In this document: positions 33,211 through 45,219 of the stretch, piece by piece | Layout: each line of letters begins with the position of its first letter | Position numbering within the stretch: position 1 is the first letter of the stretch | NCBI RefSeq assembly: GCF_027943255.1 | Contig: NC_072895.1 | Coordinates: 41,018,001 to 41,082,000 of the forward strand | Direction of reading: 5' to 3' | Length of the DNA: 64,000 nucleotides | From: Anastrepha obliqua | Lineage: Eukaryota; Arthropoda; Insecta; Diptera; Tephritidae | Program-made: the position numbers and the translations under genes | Notes under the pieces: model-generated | Seen by the model: the letters and a program-made list of their open reading frames with translations, nothing else | Database searches by the model: none | What the model was told of the DNA's origin: nothing

Positions 33211-34004
33211 TTTTTATGTCTACAGTAAGTTCGGAACTCAGGCTCCTCCGAATAGACTACATGAAAATGGATTATTAACTGCATTTCTTAAATTTAAAGG
33301 ATTTCCGAGCGTTTTTGCTGTCGATTATTATCTCAAGCATTGAAATAAATTATACAGTTGGACGAAATAACATTTTGAGTCTGAAGCCATGGCTAACATT
33401 TAGTGCTAGACATATTTTTTCGGTTCTCTTTGCGTTCATCTGCGCTAACTCAATTTTATTATTTTTATTTTTTTACCAATTGTATATTTGTTGGCTTATA
33501 CTTCATTACCACAGTTATAACTATATATGTGTTTGATTTTTTGAGTCACTTTACATTTACATTGGCATTGGTTGCTCTATACCAATCCATTTTCGGTGCG
33601 TTTGTAGACGAGTGTGAATGTGTAATTGTGTTTGTATAAATGTAATATCAACTTTATCAACATGAGTCTATGTATTTGTGTGCGACCACGTGGTATCAGC
33701 CTTTATGCTGTCTATGCTCCTTCGCGTTGATCTCACATTTACACTCTCACACAATGAACGAAACTCTCTGTACGCCATGCACGAGAGCGAATATTCTCGC
33801 GCTATGGGGCGTGTGCAATGTTGCCAGTTTAAAATATCAAATGGCAGATAAATACAGGGTCTTTCAATAGTTGCGCTGGAAATTTGACAGTTGGTAATAT
33901 TGCTTACTTACTGTTGTTCTGATCTCCTTGTGGAATATAGATCCTGAAAATATTTCGAAACATCAAAATTCGTTACGCTACTCAAAATTCAAAATACGCT
34001 AACA
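33211..34004. other. unassigned sequence
   Basis: No intact gene. TGTTCTGATCTCCTTGTGGAATATAGATCCTG at about 33914-33944 resembles the 3' end of the RTE remnant at 58693 (- strand) and is probably a tiny truncated copy. Open frames at 33315-33639 are hydrophobic, T-rich by-products. Confidence 0.4.
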
Positions 34005-34160
34005 TGAAAAAGCTCCTCATAAAAAGCTATATGCCGTTCGGAGGTGGTATACAACTGTTGGTTCCTCTAAAACAGCAAGCCACTAACCCCAAATAGGAGG
34101 AAGAGCTCGGCCCCAAACACCCCTCAAAAGGCATAAACGCCAATTATTGATATAACTATT
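34005..34160 (+). mobile_element. SINE body, headless copy
   Basis: Same family as above, on the + strand: AAGCTCCTCATAAA, GCCGTTCGGAGGTGG, AAATAGGAGGAAGAGCTCGG, ending AACGCCAATTATTGATA. 5' truncated. Confidence 0.7.
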
Positions 34161-34389
34161 AATGGCGTGTTCCTCGCCAGTAGGTAAAACTAGGATAAAT
34201 CGCTGCCCACGCGAGATGCCCATTAACATAGAGAATCAAAATTCGTCCCTTGTGATGCCATTCAGAGGAAAAGTAGAGGGGAAAGAACCAAACGGAGCAG
34301 AAAAAGAAAGAAGGGGGTTTGGATTGGAGGATAACGACCAGCGGTAGCATATTTCATTTCTATTAACCGTTTCAAGCTACTGATGAAAC
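34161..34389. other. unassigned sequence
   Basis: Open on both strands for about 60 codons; no family motif. Probably part of a degraded element. Confidence 0.35.
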
Positions 34390-35240
34390 TCACCAGGTGT
34401 ATAAAATACGCAGGTGTAGCAAAAAAGTAGGAGTCCAGATGTCTGATGTCTTAGCCCGATGGTAGCAGGACAGCTGAGAATAATTATCCTTCAGGTAGCT
34501 CCTCCAGAATGAACTTAAAGTAATCCTAAGTTTTACCGAATGGATACTTAACGGATAATGCGCGGTAAGAACACCCACCAAATTCGAGAGCTTTGGTATT
34601 GTTAGCTTTAGAAGTTCTCTCGAATGCCCCCGTTATACCCATGACCAGAAGGATCACGCGATTTCGTGCGTTTGCGTACTAACCCAGCGTTCGCTGAGTT
34701 GACGCAAGATTCATCTTTACAGGACTAGACCACAGGTTCTTAAGGGAATCCGAATCCTCTCATTTTGCAATGAATCCGTTTCAAGGGTCCCTTGTCTAGC
34801 CAACTCATCACTCCTCACACGTTTCCCTATATGCGACTGTAACCGGACCACGAAATGAGCATATTATTGCAGTATTTAGATGCAGTCGGGAGAGAAGTCA
34901 AGTATTTTTCGTTTAATTTCAAACGCACAAAGAACGAGCATAGGACCCAAGTTGCCGTCTAGCTGTAGGAGTAGATATTTACGTGCTTTATAGTAATTAT
35001 AGAAGGGAGAAACCTCTGCTTGAAAAACACCACAGCTGTTCGCAAGCCCAAAGATGGGGAGCTCCTCGTTGAATACTCTCCCAGCAATCTTTCCGCCTAG
35101 CTTCGACCCATCCATGCCTTGTTTAATGCTTGCCATGCCCTGCCTCCAAATGTTGCGTAGCACCCACTCCTCCCTTGAGGGGATATGAATGGAAAAGGTA
35201 TCGCTCGGACCTAGTGGGGGTATATTGATCAATCACCATT
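34390..35240 (-). pseudogene. non-LTR retrotransposon RNase H and C-terminal remnant
   Basis: The - strand opens with GMDGSKLGGKIAGRVFNEEL at about 35060-35120, the first strand of RNase H with its DGSK active-site Asp. Then come NSCGVFQAEVS, an EGNV/DELARQGT-like block at about 34790-34830, and VGVLTAHYPLSIHSVKL at about 34530-34580. It ends with a decayed Cys/His tail near 34440. One stretch (34876-35232) is open for 118 codons; elsewhere frameshifts and stops abound. Domain order is R1/LOA/I-like. Confidence 0.75.
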
Positions 35241-35447
35241 GGGAGGGGCTCTAAGTTTCTAAGAATACTAGAGTGTCCAGCTACACTCCGACAAATTTTT
35301 ATTTCGTGTAGATTTTTGTTCGGTTGTTTCAACGACATTTATTTTTTCAAAAATGCGCAAGAAGTTAAACTCACAAGCTTCTGGCGACCGATATCAGACG
35401 ATGGTAGCAAACTCTTTGTGGCTTAGGATGTATAGTGTGGTTCTCAT
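35241..35447. other. unassigned sequence
   Basis: Spacer between two element remnants; nothing recognised. Confidence 0.4.
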
Positions 35448-35578
35448 AAATATTGTTTATGGTATGAGTTCAACGAGATGGCTACACTGACCCTTCTGCA
35501 TTGAACTTATAGGGTGAGAAGTTCGAGAGTTGTGTAGCGGCAACATTCACTGGCCACCTAGATCATGTGACTTAAATC
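35448..35578 (+). pseudogene. IS630/mariner-type transposase scrap
   Basis: On the + strand, VQRDGYTD is a decayed QQDGAT(C/D) catalytic block, followed by LGEKFE and, one frame over, IHWPPRSCDLN, the block that carries the third catalytic residue region in this insect family (canonical NWPPRSCDLTPLD). It breaks off exactly where the next RTE remnant begins, marking an insertion or deletion junction. Only about 43 codons remain. Confidence 0.55.
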
Positions 35579-35720
35579 TTGTTGTTTGCTGATTGGCGCA
35601 ATAATCGCTTAGGTGATTTTGGCCGGGGTTAACGAAGCGTGTTTCGTTTCTTTCTCGTGTTAACCGGCACCAGCTGGACACATCAAGTGTTCCTCTGCTA
35701 CCACCACCACGTTCTTCCCG
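35579..35720 (-). pseudogene. RTE-type ORF tail, short remnant
   Basis: DNA-level match to 18183-18480 and 32345-32475: TGATTGGCGCAATAATCGCTTAGG, GTTAACCGGCACCAGCTGGA and CTCTGCTACCACCA. - strand, dead. Confidence 0.65.
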
Positions 35721-37504
35721 AGCTATAACGTTTGCTGCTCAGTTTTTTCAGAGCTCTTACTTCTCTTCACTCCATCGTCTGTGACAATCCCGTCATCAGC
35801 GTTCAAAGTACCAAAGATCGCTTAATTATTTTCAATAGGGCAGCAAGAAATCTCTGGTCTATGGTTCCCACTGTCATTGTAGCCTTGAAGGCTAACTTAA
35901 CTCACCACATTCATGTGAGGACATCGTTCGGAAGTGGTCCACTGAGAGTATCACCTACCTCTATATGAAAAAACCAAAAATTCTAGCAGTATTCGAATTT
36001 CTTTTGTTTATCTTATTCTAAATTACACAAAATTATACCGTAAGTAAATATGTCAAAGTATATTAGTTAAATTCATTCAATCATATTTCTATTATGCAAT
36101 TTATTTCTCTCCATTTTCTTTATTTCTTTCCATTTTCAATGCCTTCCATATTCCTTCAAACACAAATCGCACATTTTGTTCTTTATCAGAGCGGGCAATA
36201 TCAATGATTTGATTTTCAATTCCCTAGGGCATTTATATTCTCATCTAGCGCTGCTGATGCATTCCTCAATGAAGTGGAGCATAATTCCTATATCTCTTTT
36301 GAAATCAATTTTCCAATTTTTGTTTTGCAAACCTTTATTGATATTCAATTTTTTGCGCTTCCTTCTTTTCTTTAGCATTTTCACCTTTCTTGCGTATTTC
36401 ATCACCCTCAGCATCTTTTTTATGGCTCTGTTTTCTTTTTTTTTTTTTTGATAATAAATTTGTATTTAATACTCTTCTCGTTCCTCTAGTTCTTCTTCTC
36501 TGCTCGCTCTTCTAAATTGTAATGTTGCTCTCTCAAAAGCTCTCTCTGAACTTAAGTCATTTTTTCTGTACGCACATCAATGCTTTTTTTGTTATCATTT
36601 TTGACTGGAATTCAATTTTGTTTATTATCTCAAATGCAACAGATGGCGTGCTATTACAACTTAACGGTTTTACACTGCAAAAAAGCTGTTCTGCCAATTT
36701 TGATATCGTACTGGCTGGCATAATTTGAATATTTCAAATTATTAAAATTTCCTAGACTCTTAGTAAACACTTAGTAAATTATGATATCGTTAGGTAAATT
36801 TAAACAAACTTAAAAATATTTATGAGTACTTGTGTGCTTAGAATAGAACTATATAGTTTATTTCTTTGCCTTACAATCCATATGGGGCTTCTTAGTATCA
36901 AAGTTTTCCGGACAGTACAAAAAGCAGCAAAATATTATTTTTATGTACGCTGCATTATGTTTGTTCACGACAACTTGACCGTACTTAATATAGTAAAATA
37001 AAACAGGAATTTGTCTTATAAATTTCTCAAAAGCATACTTGCCCTAGCCATTGATACTCTATTAATTGATACTCCTACTATTTCTTCTCATAATCAGCCC
37101 TGTAAATCAGCAAAACTGTAAAGATACACCATTTTTATTAAAATAAAATATAAAAATATATAAAATATATAAAATACATACAAATAATTTATATTTTATA
37201 AAAATATAGTTTACACTAAAACAAAAATAAATAAATAAGGCAAAGTTTCAAACTTTGCACAAAATTTTTTAAATGTTTCAAAATTACTTCAAAACTTTCA
37301 ATTTTTTCCCCAGAATTTTCGGAATTTTACTGGGTACGCAGTTTTAAACCGCATCGAATTTCAGTATTTGGTGCAGGTTTAAAATGACTACGAAATACCA
37401 TTTTCTTGACGGTACTAGGTTTATTCTTCCATATAAACAATTCGAGCATTTGCTTGGTATGTAAATACGTGAGTATGTATTAAAGCTTCCGAAAGCTAGA
37501 TAGA
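35721..37504. other. unassigned sequence
   Basis: 35730-35970 might be the remainder of the neighbouring element. 36110-36520 is markedly pyrimidine-rich. 37140-37240 is A/T low complexity. 37260-37400 carries a copy of the dispersed AAAATTTC...GTACGCAGTTTTA repeat. No gene recognised. Confidence 0.4.
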
Positions 37505-38040
37505 TAGATGGCAACCCTATTAAAAATATATGCATATTAAATACGGCATGTATTGCAGTATTTAGTCAAATTTAATTAATTTTAATTTTTAAATAAGTGG
37601 CAGCACTATAATAAATATATGTATATGTTAAAATGATTAATTTATTTCTTTTTGGATAGGTGGCAGCATCATCCAAAATTATTAGTATTCAAAAAATTTT
37701 CAAATCACTTTCATTTGTTAGTTATAAATATATATTATTAGCTGGTATAATTAACTCATATTTATATGCTAGTTAAGTGGCAATCCTTTTAAAAATATGC
37801 GTATATTAAAATTTCGCCAAAGAACTCGTTTTATGCAAACATTGCAATATTTTATTTAACTACTATATTTAATTCATGTAAATTTTTCCAATAGGTGGCA
37901 GTACCATTAAAAATTATTGCGGCATTAAAAAGTTATAAAAACTCATACCTTTGTTAGTTATGTTAAAATTATTTAATTAACTTGGATATTTAATTAATTT
38001 GTATTTTGTAGACAAGTGGCAAGTCTGTTGAAAAATACTT
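37505..38040. repeat. degenerate tandem repeat keyed by GTGGCA, ~120 bp period
   Basis: GTGGCA (or ATGGCA) followed about eight bases on by a (T)TAAAAAT-like stretch occurs at 37507, 37597, 37660, 37777, 37895 and 38016. The last three intervals are 117, 118 and 121 bp; the first two are shorter. The rest of each unit is very AT-rich, including a TTTAATTAA-like stretch before the motif. Confidence 0.65.
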
Positions 38041-38113
38041 CTACAGTAAAGCTTCTTTAAAATCCTTTCATATAATGCTACCACTGTAATATTTTTTTAT
38101 TATACAAGTCCAT

Positions 38114-39358
38114 AATAAACAAGTCTGAGCTAAAATAGAAACGGCAGGAGCTTTGTTCTGATAATTTCGAGTTTATTTATTCAAAATAGTCACCTCTGGC
38201 TTCGATACACTGTTTTGCGCAATCTAAAAGCTTTTCGAAAGAGTGTTTCAGGTCATTGACCGGAATGTCTTTCAGGATGTGGGTTCAAGCCTTTTAGATG
38301 GCAAAACGTTTTTCTTTCACGGCTAAATACAATTTTCCGAATAGGTAGAAGTCATAGAGGGACATTTCTGGCGAATCAGATGAGTGATTGATTGTTAAAA
38401 TGCGATTTCTAGTCAAAAAATCAGTCACAAGAGGGGATCGATGAAATGGTGCATTATCATGCAAAAAGCGCCAGCTTCCTCCTTCGCGGTATTCAGAGCG
38501 AATTCGTGGAATTCGCCGAATGCTACGCAACAAAAGCTTCAAAGCGCCAAGAGAGAAAATTGCATTGACGGTTTGGCCCATTGGCACGAACTCTTTGTGT
38601 ACAAAACAAATGAGCATCGACTTGATTTTTGCATTCTCCAAACGCGAGGTTTTGTGTGGTGGCTCGTTTGGTGCTTCTCATTCAACACTTTGACCTTTTT
38701 GGACTTTGTTTCAGGTTCATGTTGGAAACACCACGTTTTATCACCACTTAGAATGTTGTAAAGGAAGTTCTCATCTTCTCTCGCCTCTTTAATGAGATCT
38801 TTCGAATAATGAATTCTGAACAATTTTTGGTCCCCAGTCAGACCTTCCGTAAGCCCAAATGATTAGTTAAAATGTGATAAATCTTTGTTTTGGAGATGAG
38901 TTGAATCTCCGATTTCATGAATTTCAACGATGATTTCGATTCATTTTTATAAATTTACGAACAATTTCGATAGAGGTTTCGGTGACTACTGATTTAACGT
39001 ATGTTTACTGTCAATTATGTATGTCTTCACAACCATCTCTGAAATGTGTAAACCTCTGGTGGCATGAACTCTGGTACGAGATGGACACTCGTCGTCATAA
39101 ACTTTTTTCATCAATTCAAATGTTTCGGTAAACGTTTTACCGATTTAAAAAAAAATTTGATATTAGCTCTTTGTTCGAAACTAATTTTTGTACCGATGAC
39201 ACAAACATACTGACACTTTAGACGCAATAAATTCGCTTCCACTGAACCGAGCGTCACTAAGCTTTCACTGGAAGTCAGCTAGGTATGTAACTTCCAACTC
39301 ACTATCCCATTAAAAAGATGGCGCCATCAAAAACACTTTTATGATATCAGTCTTGTTT
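38114..39358 (-). mobile_element. decayed mariner element (DD34D)
   Basis: The element is about 1.24 kb. Imperfect ends share AATAAACAAG(T/A)CTGA (about 38115-38128, and inverted at about 39346-39358). Transposase motifs on the - strand are LSGDKTWCFQ (first Asp, about 38730), FLHDNAPFHR (second Asp, about 38445) and SPEMSLYDFYLF (third Asp, about 38350). There are 34 residues between the last two, and a terminal EARGDYFE at about 38170-38195. A frameshift near 38600 separates the first Asp from the others, and stops break the N-terminus. It is of a different subfamily from the 12 kb mariner. Confidence 0.8.
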
Positions 39359-41227
39359 ATTTTGGATTTCACCTTGTATTTTGTGGGAAACTGTGCCTTC
39401 TAAGTTGTCATGAATTCGCTTTCTTAAAACATTGTGCCATAATTTTAAATCAGTTGAGCAATTAATTTTGTAGTTTTGAGTGCACTTAATTTTCATATAT
39501 CTGCTTAAAAATAATACAAACGAATAGTTAAAATTTTAAATTCTCTCCATATCTAACCCAAAAGAGATGTACTCGTCTTCTGTAAGATGTGAGTGGGTTG
39601 CTTCTTTCAAACACTTCCACCTGGCAAACACTCGTGAAATCAGGTTGCCGCATACCTTCTTCTTAGTGTGACAAACTCTACTACAGACTTGGCATTGGAC
39701 ACTTTCAGTGCTTTATTTGAATGTGCATAGTATGAAAATATCCAAGTCGGGGTACATTTGTAGGTACATACACACATAAATAGATATCAAAATATTTCCC
39801 AATCATTGTCAACAACATTAGTAAGGCCGGTCAAAAAGTATGTTCTCACAGACATCTGTGTGGATGACGTTTAGTTATTCAAGAGTTCAAAGACAGTTGC
39901 CTTCTCATGCACATACACGCACATTACTAACCCTTAACAGCTTAATAAATAACTGCTGGTGCAGACTTGTGTGCATAAGAAATTTAGTCCATACATTACA
40001 ATAATAAATACACTTGAATTGCTGACATGTATGCTCTTCTGAAGACTCTTTTACTCCCCAATGCTTTTTATCTAAATTTTACCGATTTGCCAGCCCATTT
40101 GTGTTGACAACTTCATTCCACCCGACCAATTTGCACAGTGTTAAATCCCAGGAACTTCAGCAGTTTGTGTTTTGTTCCCCTACTACGAAGGCTCTGTCTA
40201 TTCGTCTACGGGTAACTTATGTCAGAGTGATTGCTTGTCACATTGCAGTGCTGAAGAGATTTGCCTGAATTGTAAATGAGTTGGTTGAAGCGTGAAAGTG
40301 GAAATGCGGAAAAGTGCTGTCGATGAAGAGGTGGTAGTAAATATGCAAATGTACAAATATATGTACTCATACTCATACCCATATGTAAATCCATGCGCAT
40401 TGTAAGTGGCGGGCTGTCGAGCAGCTGTCACTGATACTGGCATTTGGCTTCGTTCAAGTCACCGTCAGCACTGCCACAGTCGCCGCACTGGCGTTGATGC
40501 TAATCACAAAATGCAGATGCAAAGTGAAAAGCTATTGTCTTATTTGGTATTCTGTGTCTAGGTATATGTGGATGTGTACTCTATTCAGCAATTAACAGCA
40601 GCAGATTCTGTTCATAACTTTAACGTTAGAAATTCTTAGATTCGTGCTGGCTTGCCTGCCGCTTAACTGCCGACTTGTCGTTGCGGTACTGCTGGCTAGC
40701 TTCAATAGATTTATTAGCCTTGTCGCTTTCTCTTTGCCGATTGCTGCACAAAATATGCTGAACAGCTTTATATTGAGTTGTTATTGTTTTTGTTATGTGT
40801 CTTGCTGCTGGCGTTCCCATTGAAATTCATGAAGTTCGTAGATAAATGTCACTTCCCATTCAGCAGTGTTCACGGGAAGAGCAGAGAGGGCAAGTGAATA
40901 GTAAACCATTTGAAGTAGTCATAGCAATTTGTTTATGACTATTGAAGTGAGTTATTGTGCGGGTAAGCACAGACGTATTCACACACATTCATATCGCTTA
41001 CCGTTTGAAGTAGTCAATTTATTTTTGACCAACATTATACGCTGAAACCATTTGAACTTTCAAAATAGTGCTTCGTGTATTTGATTCATCCGACGGTCAA
41101 GTAAATATTTAGAATAGAACTTTTGTAGTTGTATACACATAAGAGTTGGTAGCTGTATATTAGGTTCATCTTTCCCAAAAAAAAAACCTTAAACCCGTTT
41201 TATTTTAAGACTTCCGGCTAAATAAAA
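39359..41227. other. unassigned, host-like noncoding sequence
   Basis: About 1.9 kb of fairly balanced composition (especially 40100-40900) without recognisable transposon or coding motifs. Candidate conserved noncoding or intronic DNA. Confidence 0.4.
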
Positions 41228-41815
41228 GGTGATTAATTTAGATGTATCGGATTTTCAGTTGAAATAAAAAAACGAAAACTCAAATGGATTTGGCAATCTT
41301 TGTTATTATTGTGTAGAACTATTCATGGTATTTATTTTTTAATGGTAGTCCCTTTCAAGATAATTCCTTTCACATGTCATGTGTGATATCACACGTTCTT
41401 GGTGGTCAATCCACTAGTCCGAGATGAAAGATGAACTGCTCACTAAACGACGACGCAGCAAATCCATTGTTTCACGGGCTGTATGGCAAGTAGCGCCGTC
41501 CGCCGTCTTGTTGGAATCAAATGTTGTGGAAACCACGGACTTCAATTTCCGGTCTCAAAAAGTCGTTTATTATGGCGCGATTGTGTTCGCCATTCACTGT
41601 TACATTGGCGTCAGTCTCGTCTTTGAAAAAATATGTGCCGGTGATACCACCAGCCCATAGGCCGTACCAAACGGTTGTTTTCAGTGGACGTACTGATAAC
41701 TTTTGAATGGCTTTGGGTTGCTCTTCAGCCCAAATATGGCAAATTTACTTACTGACGTCGCCATTAAGCCAAAAATTAGTCTCATCGCTGTACACCATAA
41801 ATTGGCCTGAATTAT
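41228..41815 (-). pseudogene. IS630/mariner-type transposase fragment with one terminus
   Basis: The - strand starts at SDETNFWLNGDVSK (about 41770-41800, first catalytic Asp). It continues with AEEQPKAIQKLSVRPLKTTV, GLWAGGITGTYFFKDE, VNGE, and QQDGG (second Asp, about 41500). Fragments of LLRR and PPRTCDIT lead toward 41400. The + strand terminus GGTGATTAATTTAG at about 41229 resembles the GGGTGATTTTTTAG terminus at 1920. In-frame stops lie at SK*IC and at NI*FQQ; the N-terminus is missing. Confidence 0.75.
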
Positions 41816-41884
41816 AAAATTATATATTACAAAATTTATTATAGTTTAAGACTTCCGACAAAATATTTCGGAAAAATATTATTA

Positions 41885-42035
41885 CAGTGTAACCTCTTCT
41901 AACGATTACCTTCGAGCGGACATTTTTTTTATACTAAATCTTATGTATCGGAAAAAGTTACACTCTTTTGTATAGAAATCTTTCTTGCATGAACAAAATC
42001 TGTTCATGAGTGTCCGCTCTAGCGAGGTTTCACTG
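41885..42035. mobile_element. pogo/Tigger-like MITE, 151 bp, TA target duplication
   Basis: The left terminus CAGTGTAACCTC...GAGCGGACA (41885-41921) and the inverse of the right terminus CAGTGAAACCTCGCTAGAGCG (42035 backward) match, except for a 13-14 bp insertion in the left end. TA flanks both sides (41883-41884 and 42036-42037). CAGT...ACTG ends and TA duplication fit Tc1/mariner-superfamily pogo/Tigger elements. The interior has a small hairpin (CATGAACA...TGTTCATG) and no coding capacity. Confidence 0.8.
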
Positions 42036-42037
42036 TA

Positions 42038-42839
42038 TTTACGTGAGCTGCACCAATTTGAAAGTACCTCCAAAAAATCTCATTATTTTGGTACTTTTGA
42101 AAATAATTTTTAATATTTTCAATGGAAACCTTTTAAGCATAAATTATTCTACTGTCTGAGTTAATTTTTTGAGAAATATTTTTAAAAACAATTTTTTTTA
42201 TCGACTCGATTTTTTGTGTTATTTTAATATAGGTGTCGAAATATTAAGGCTCAGGCTTTAAGTAAAATAAAGGTTTATAGTTTCAGTAGAAAAATCGCAA
42301 TTTTTTTGTGAGGCACCCTAATATATATGTATACAATTATTTTACCCATGTGTATCATGATATTGCCTCTTGACCTTGTCATTGCTTTAGTGCTAGCCAG
42401 CAAAGAGGCTGTATATGTCAGCAGCACATTGCAGGCAAAGTAATTCGTGCGGCTGCTGAAATTCAATATCTGTCTAAAATTCTAAATTTTAATGTTTTAA
42501 TGTTGATTTATTTAATGAGTGCGGCATTCCAGCTTTCGAAGTTTTTTGGCCACTCTTTTATTTATTTCTGCCAATTGGAGTTCAGTGCGCATCTCGGTCA
42601 CAATATTGCAAGTGAACAACATTTGTAAATATTTTTGTGTTCACTTATTATTAGAGTTCTCGACGTAACCAGCCCAACTCGCTATATGCTCTGCCCATGT
42701 CAGGTTGAGCAGAAAATGGTGGTGAAAAAATTAATTCATAGCAAAAGGCAATAAAGCGCCATTTAGACTGTCCTCAGACGGCTATGTTAGACCCAAACCA
42801 ATGTAGTAGATATAATAGGGAAATTTAAAAGGGCTGCGT
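42038..42839. other. unassigned sequence
   Basis: No motif recognised. Confidence 0.4.
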
Positions 42840-43295
42840 ATTGATAAATCCTGTGCAGATGGTTGTATTAAAAAGTTATTAGAGTGATCTTTTGCTTCAT
42901 AATGAGAAATATCCAGCTGCATAGAATGTGCTCGACTGCACCTTATTCATGCCTATCTCTACCACTTCTGCAGTAGTCGTTGTGGGATATTCCCTGCCAT
43001 CAGACGTGGGAGCTAATACGCCAATGTTCCGTAAGCACCATAATGAACCGCACGATGTCAGAACTGGCCTTAACTAACACAGTGTCCACTTTTCTTTATT
43101 CGAACAATATAAGTTTGGCGATATTGCAGCCTGAATTGTACGCTACCTGTGTATAACCCGACTGCTGATTACTGTATAGGCCGATGATCCTATTTATCAA
43201 ACCTGTTGGGAATGAGATGATACCCACGCTTGAGGTCTTGATGAACCCCACGCTATTTAATTCATCTGTGGCTTCATTTTCAGGTATGTTTCGAT
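42840..43295 (-). pseudogene. non-LTR retrotransposon ORF2 C-terminal remnant
   Basis: The - strand reads ENEATDELNSVG (end of RNase H, about 43260-43285), then VKASSDIVRFIMVLTEHWRIS at about 43030-43085, and a decayed Cys/His tail (NDYCRSGRD...VEHILC) near 42900-42990. Stops and frameshifts throughout. R1/LOA/Jockey-group layout. Confidence 0.6.
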
Positions 43296-45219
43296 GAGCA
43301 GAAATCCGAGTTAAGTCGACTTAGACTTGACTATAAACAGCATTCAATTGAGTTTTGCCTTACTTTGATAGTGTGAAACTTATTCTTAAAGACGGTAGAG
43401 TCAAAATGGCGGTCCGGTTATTTGAAAAAATTGTCACATTCTCATTTTGGAAGCAGTGCGGCTTACGCGGAGGGATTCAGAAAGTCCCAACTCGATTTCT
43501 TACTCCATTCCTTGCCCCTTAAGCGGGATCACATTAAAAAAATTGTAAAGGAAGACTCTCCTTTTGTTGTTGAAAATAGAGCTAACATGCAAGAAAATGA
43601 AAAATGATCTCGAAATAATATATAAATATGTGGAACACTATAGTCTTTTACTATCCGAGAAATTAGTGCTTTCATGGAGAATAATACAAAAAAATTTGAA
43701 AATTTTTGATGGAGCTCTACTTTGGTGACCGAATGGAAATCTAAGTTTGTTATTTTTTTAAAAGAATGAGAAAATACTAGAATTTGTTTTTACTAGAATT
43801 TATTTTCACAGCCGCGATGGGTGTACGTCCAAAATAATACAAACACAATATTTTTGCCTAGTTTTCTTGTATTTTAATATTCATTATTTTTTTACAAAAA
43901 CATCTTTTATTCTAAAACAAATATGATATGCATTCAAGTTTCTAACTATGCTTAAGATTAATAACTCGAAAAAAATTCATCAAAATTTCAAACTTTATAA
44001 TAAGAAAAACTTTCAGATTTTTTACCAAAAATATGATTAGCAGATAAATAAAAGTTTCATACGATAAGCCAATGGATGCCACTTGCGAAATCTCAAATCA
44101 ATCCATGCAATTTGAAAAACACAAAAAAATAATAACAACAGCAAAAAATGGTCTCGGGATAACTTCTTTCACAGTTTTGCAAGGAGAAAAGAGAATTTAA
44201 TCTCTTATAACATTCATTTAACTCTAATGAATAATGAATGAACTAAAAATAAAATCCTAAACCAAACAAGTCGATTTTATCAAAAAAAAACCCTTGCAGC
44301 CTTACCGCTTGTAAGTTTCTCTCCCTGTACGTAAATCTAAACATAGCCTGTGCTCTTAAATAACGTTTAAATTCGTTTACATCCTTGATCGAAAATTACT
44401 TTAAAATTTGCAGCACTTAAGAACTGCAGAATAAGTTAATGAGCCAATTTTCAAACACCCCACGGCGTATGAGCAACACTCAAATGCAATTAACTGCTGG
44501 AGTACTCACGTGAACACTTGATGGCGCGTTAAACACATTAAACTTTTAAGTTTGATACTCCAAAAGTTTTCGCTTTACGTAATGCATCATTAGTGAGCTT
44601 ATCGCTAGATAAATGTATGCATGTGTCTTCTGCAACTTGGTTTCTGTGCAGTTACCTTAAGCAGCTTGTCTGGCTAATGGAAAGCTAAATTACTTCTAAC
44701 GGTAAATAATCGGTTTGTTTGCTTATGATAGATGGTATATTTGTATGTATGTATATGTATGCAATGCCGCAAGCCATATGACACCTGTGGCATTTTAATT
44801 GCACACTACACTCAATTGATAAATGTTTACATAAATTGTTATTGTTGTTATTGCCACTCCGCACATTTAACTCAATTACCGTTAGCACTTTGCTATTATT
44901 CTTATACACTTCCACACTACTACTTTCCTCGACTGTGCCATTATAAAAGATACATTTAAAAGTGTTGCCACTTAGAAAAAGCTTGTGAAAAATAACAAGT
45001 AAATTAGTGGGTGTGACTGAAGACGCATATTTATATGAACATACACTTACTGACAACATAATAGAATTACGATGTTTTGACCAAGTCTGCGTTAATACTT
45101 TTCCTCTGTGTCTGTAATTTTTATAAATCTTTTTTTTTTTTGTATAAAAAATATATCTCATTCAACAATAAATATCGCATAAATCTAAGTTTTCAATTTT
45201 GTACAAGATTTAAAAAAAA
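43296..45219. other. unassigned sequence
   Basis: AT-rich to ordinary noncoding DNA. The 158-codon - strand frame at 44685-45161 has no family motif and overlaps a + strand frame; I treat it as chance. Confidence 0.4.

Noticed and set aside
43281..43290. Second acceptor-donor fusion, TTTTCAG|GTATGT at 43283/43284
   Set aside because: It sits inside a decayed non-LTR element and the donor is weaker; likely chance.
44685..45161. 158-codon - strand open frame
   Set aside because: Asn/Lys/Tyr/Ile-biased composition typical of AT-rich chance frames; no motif, and it ends in a homopolymer.
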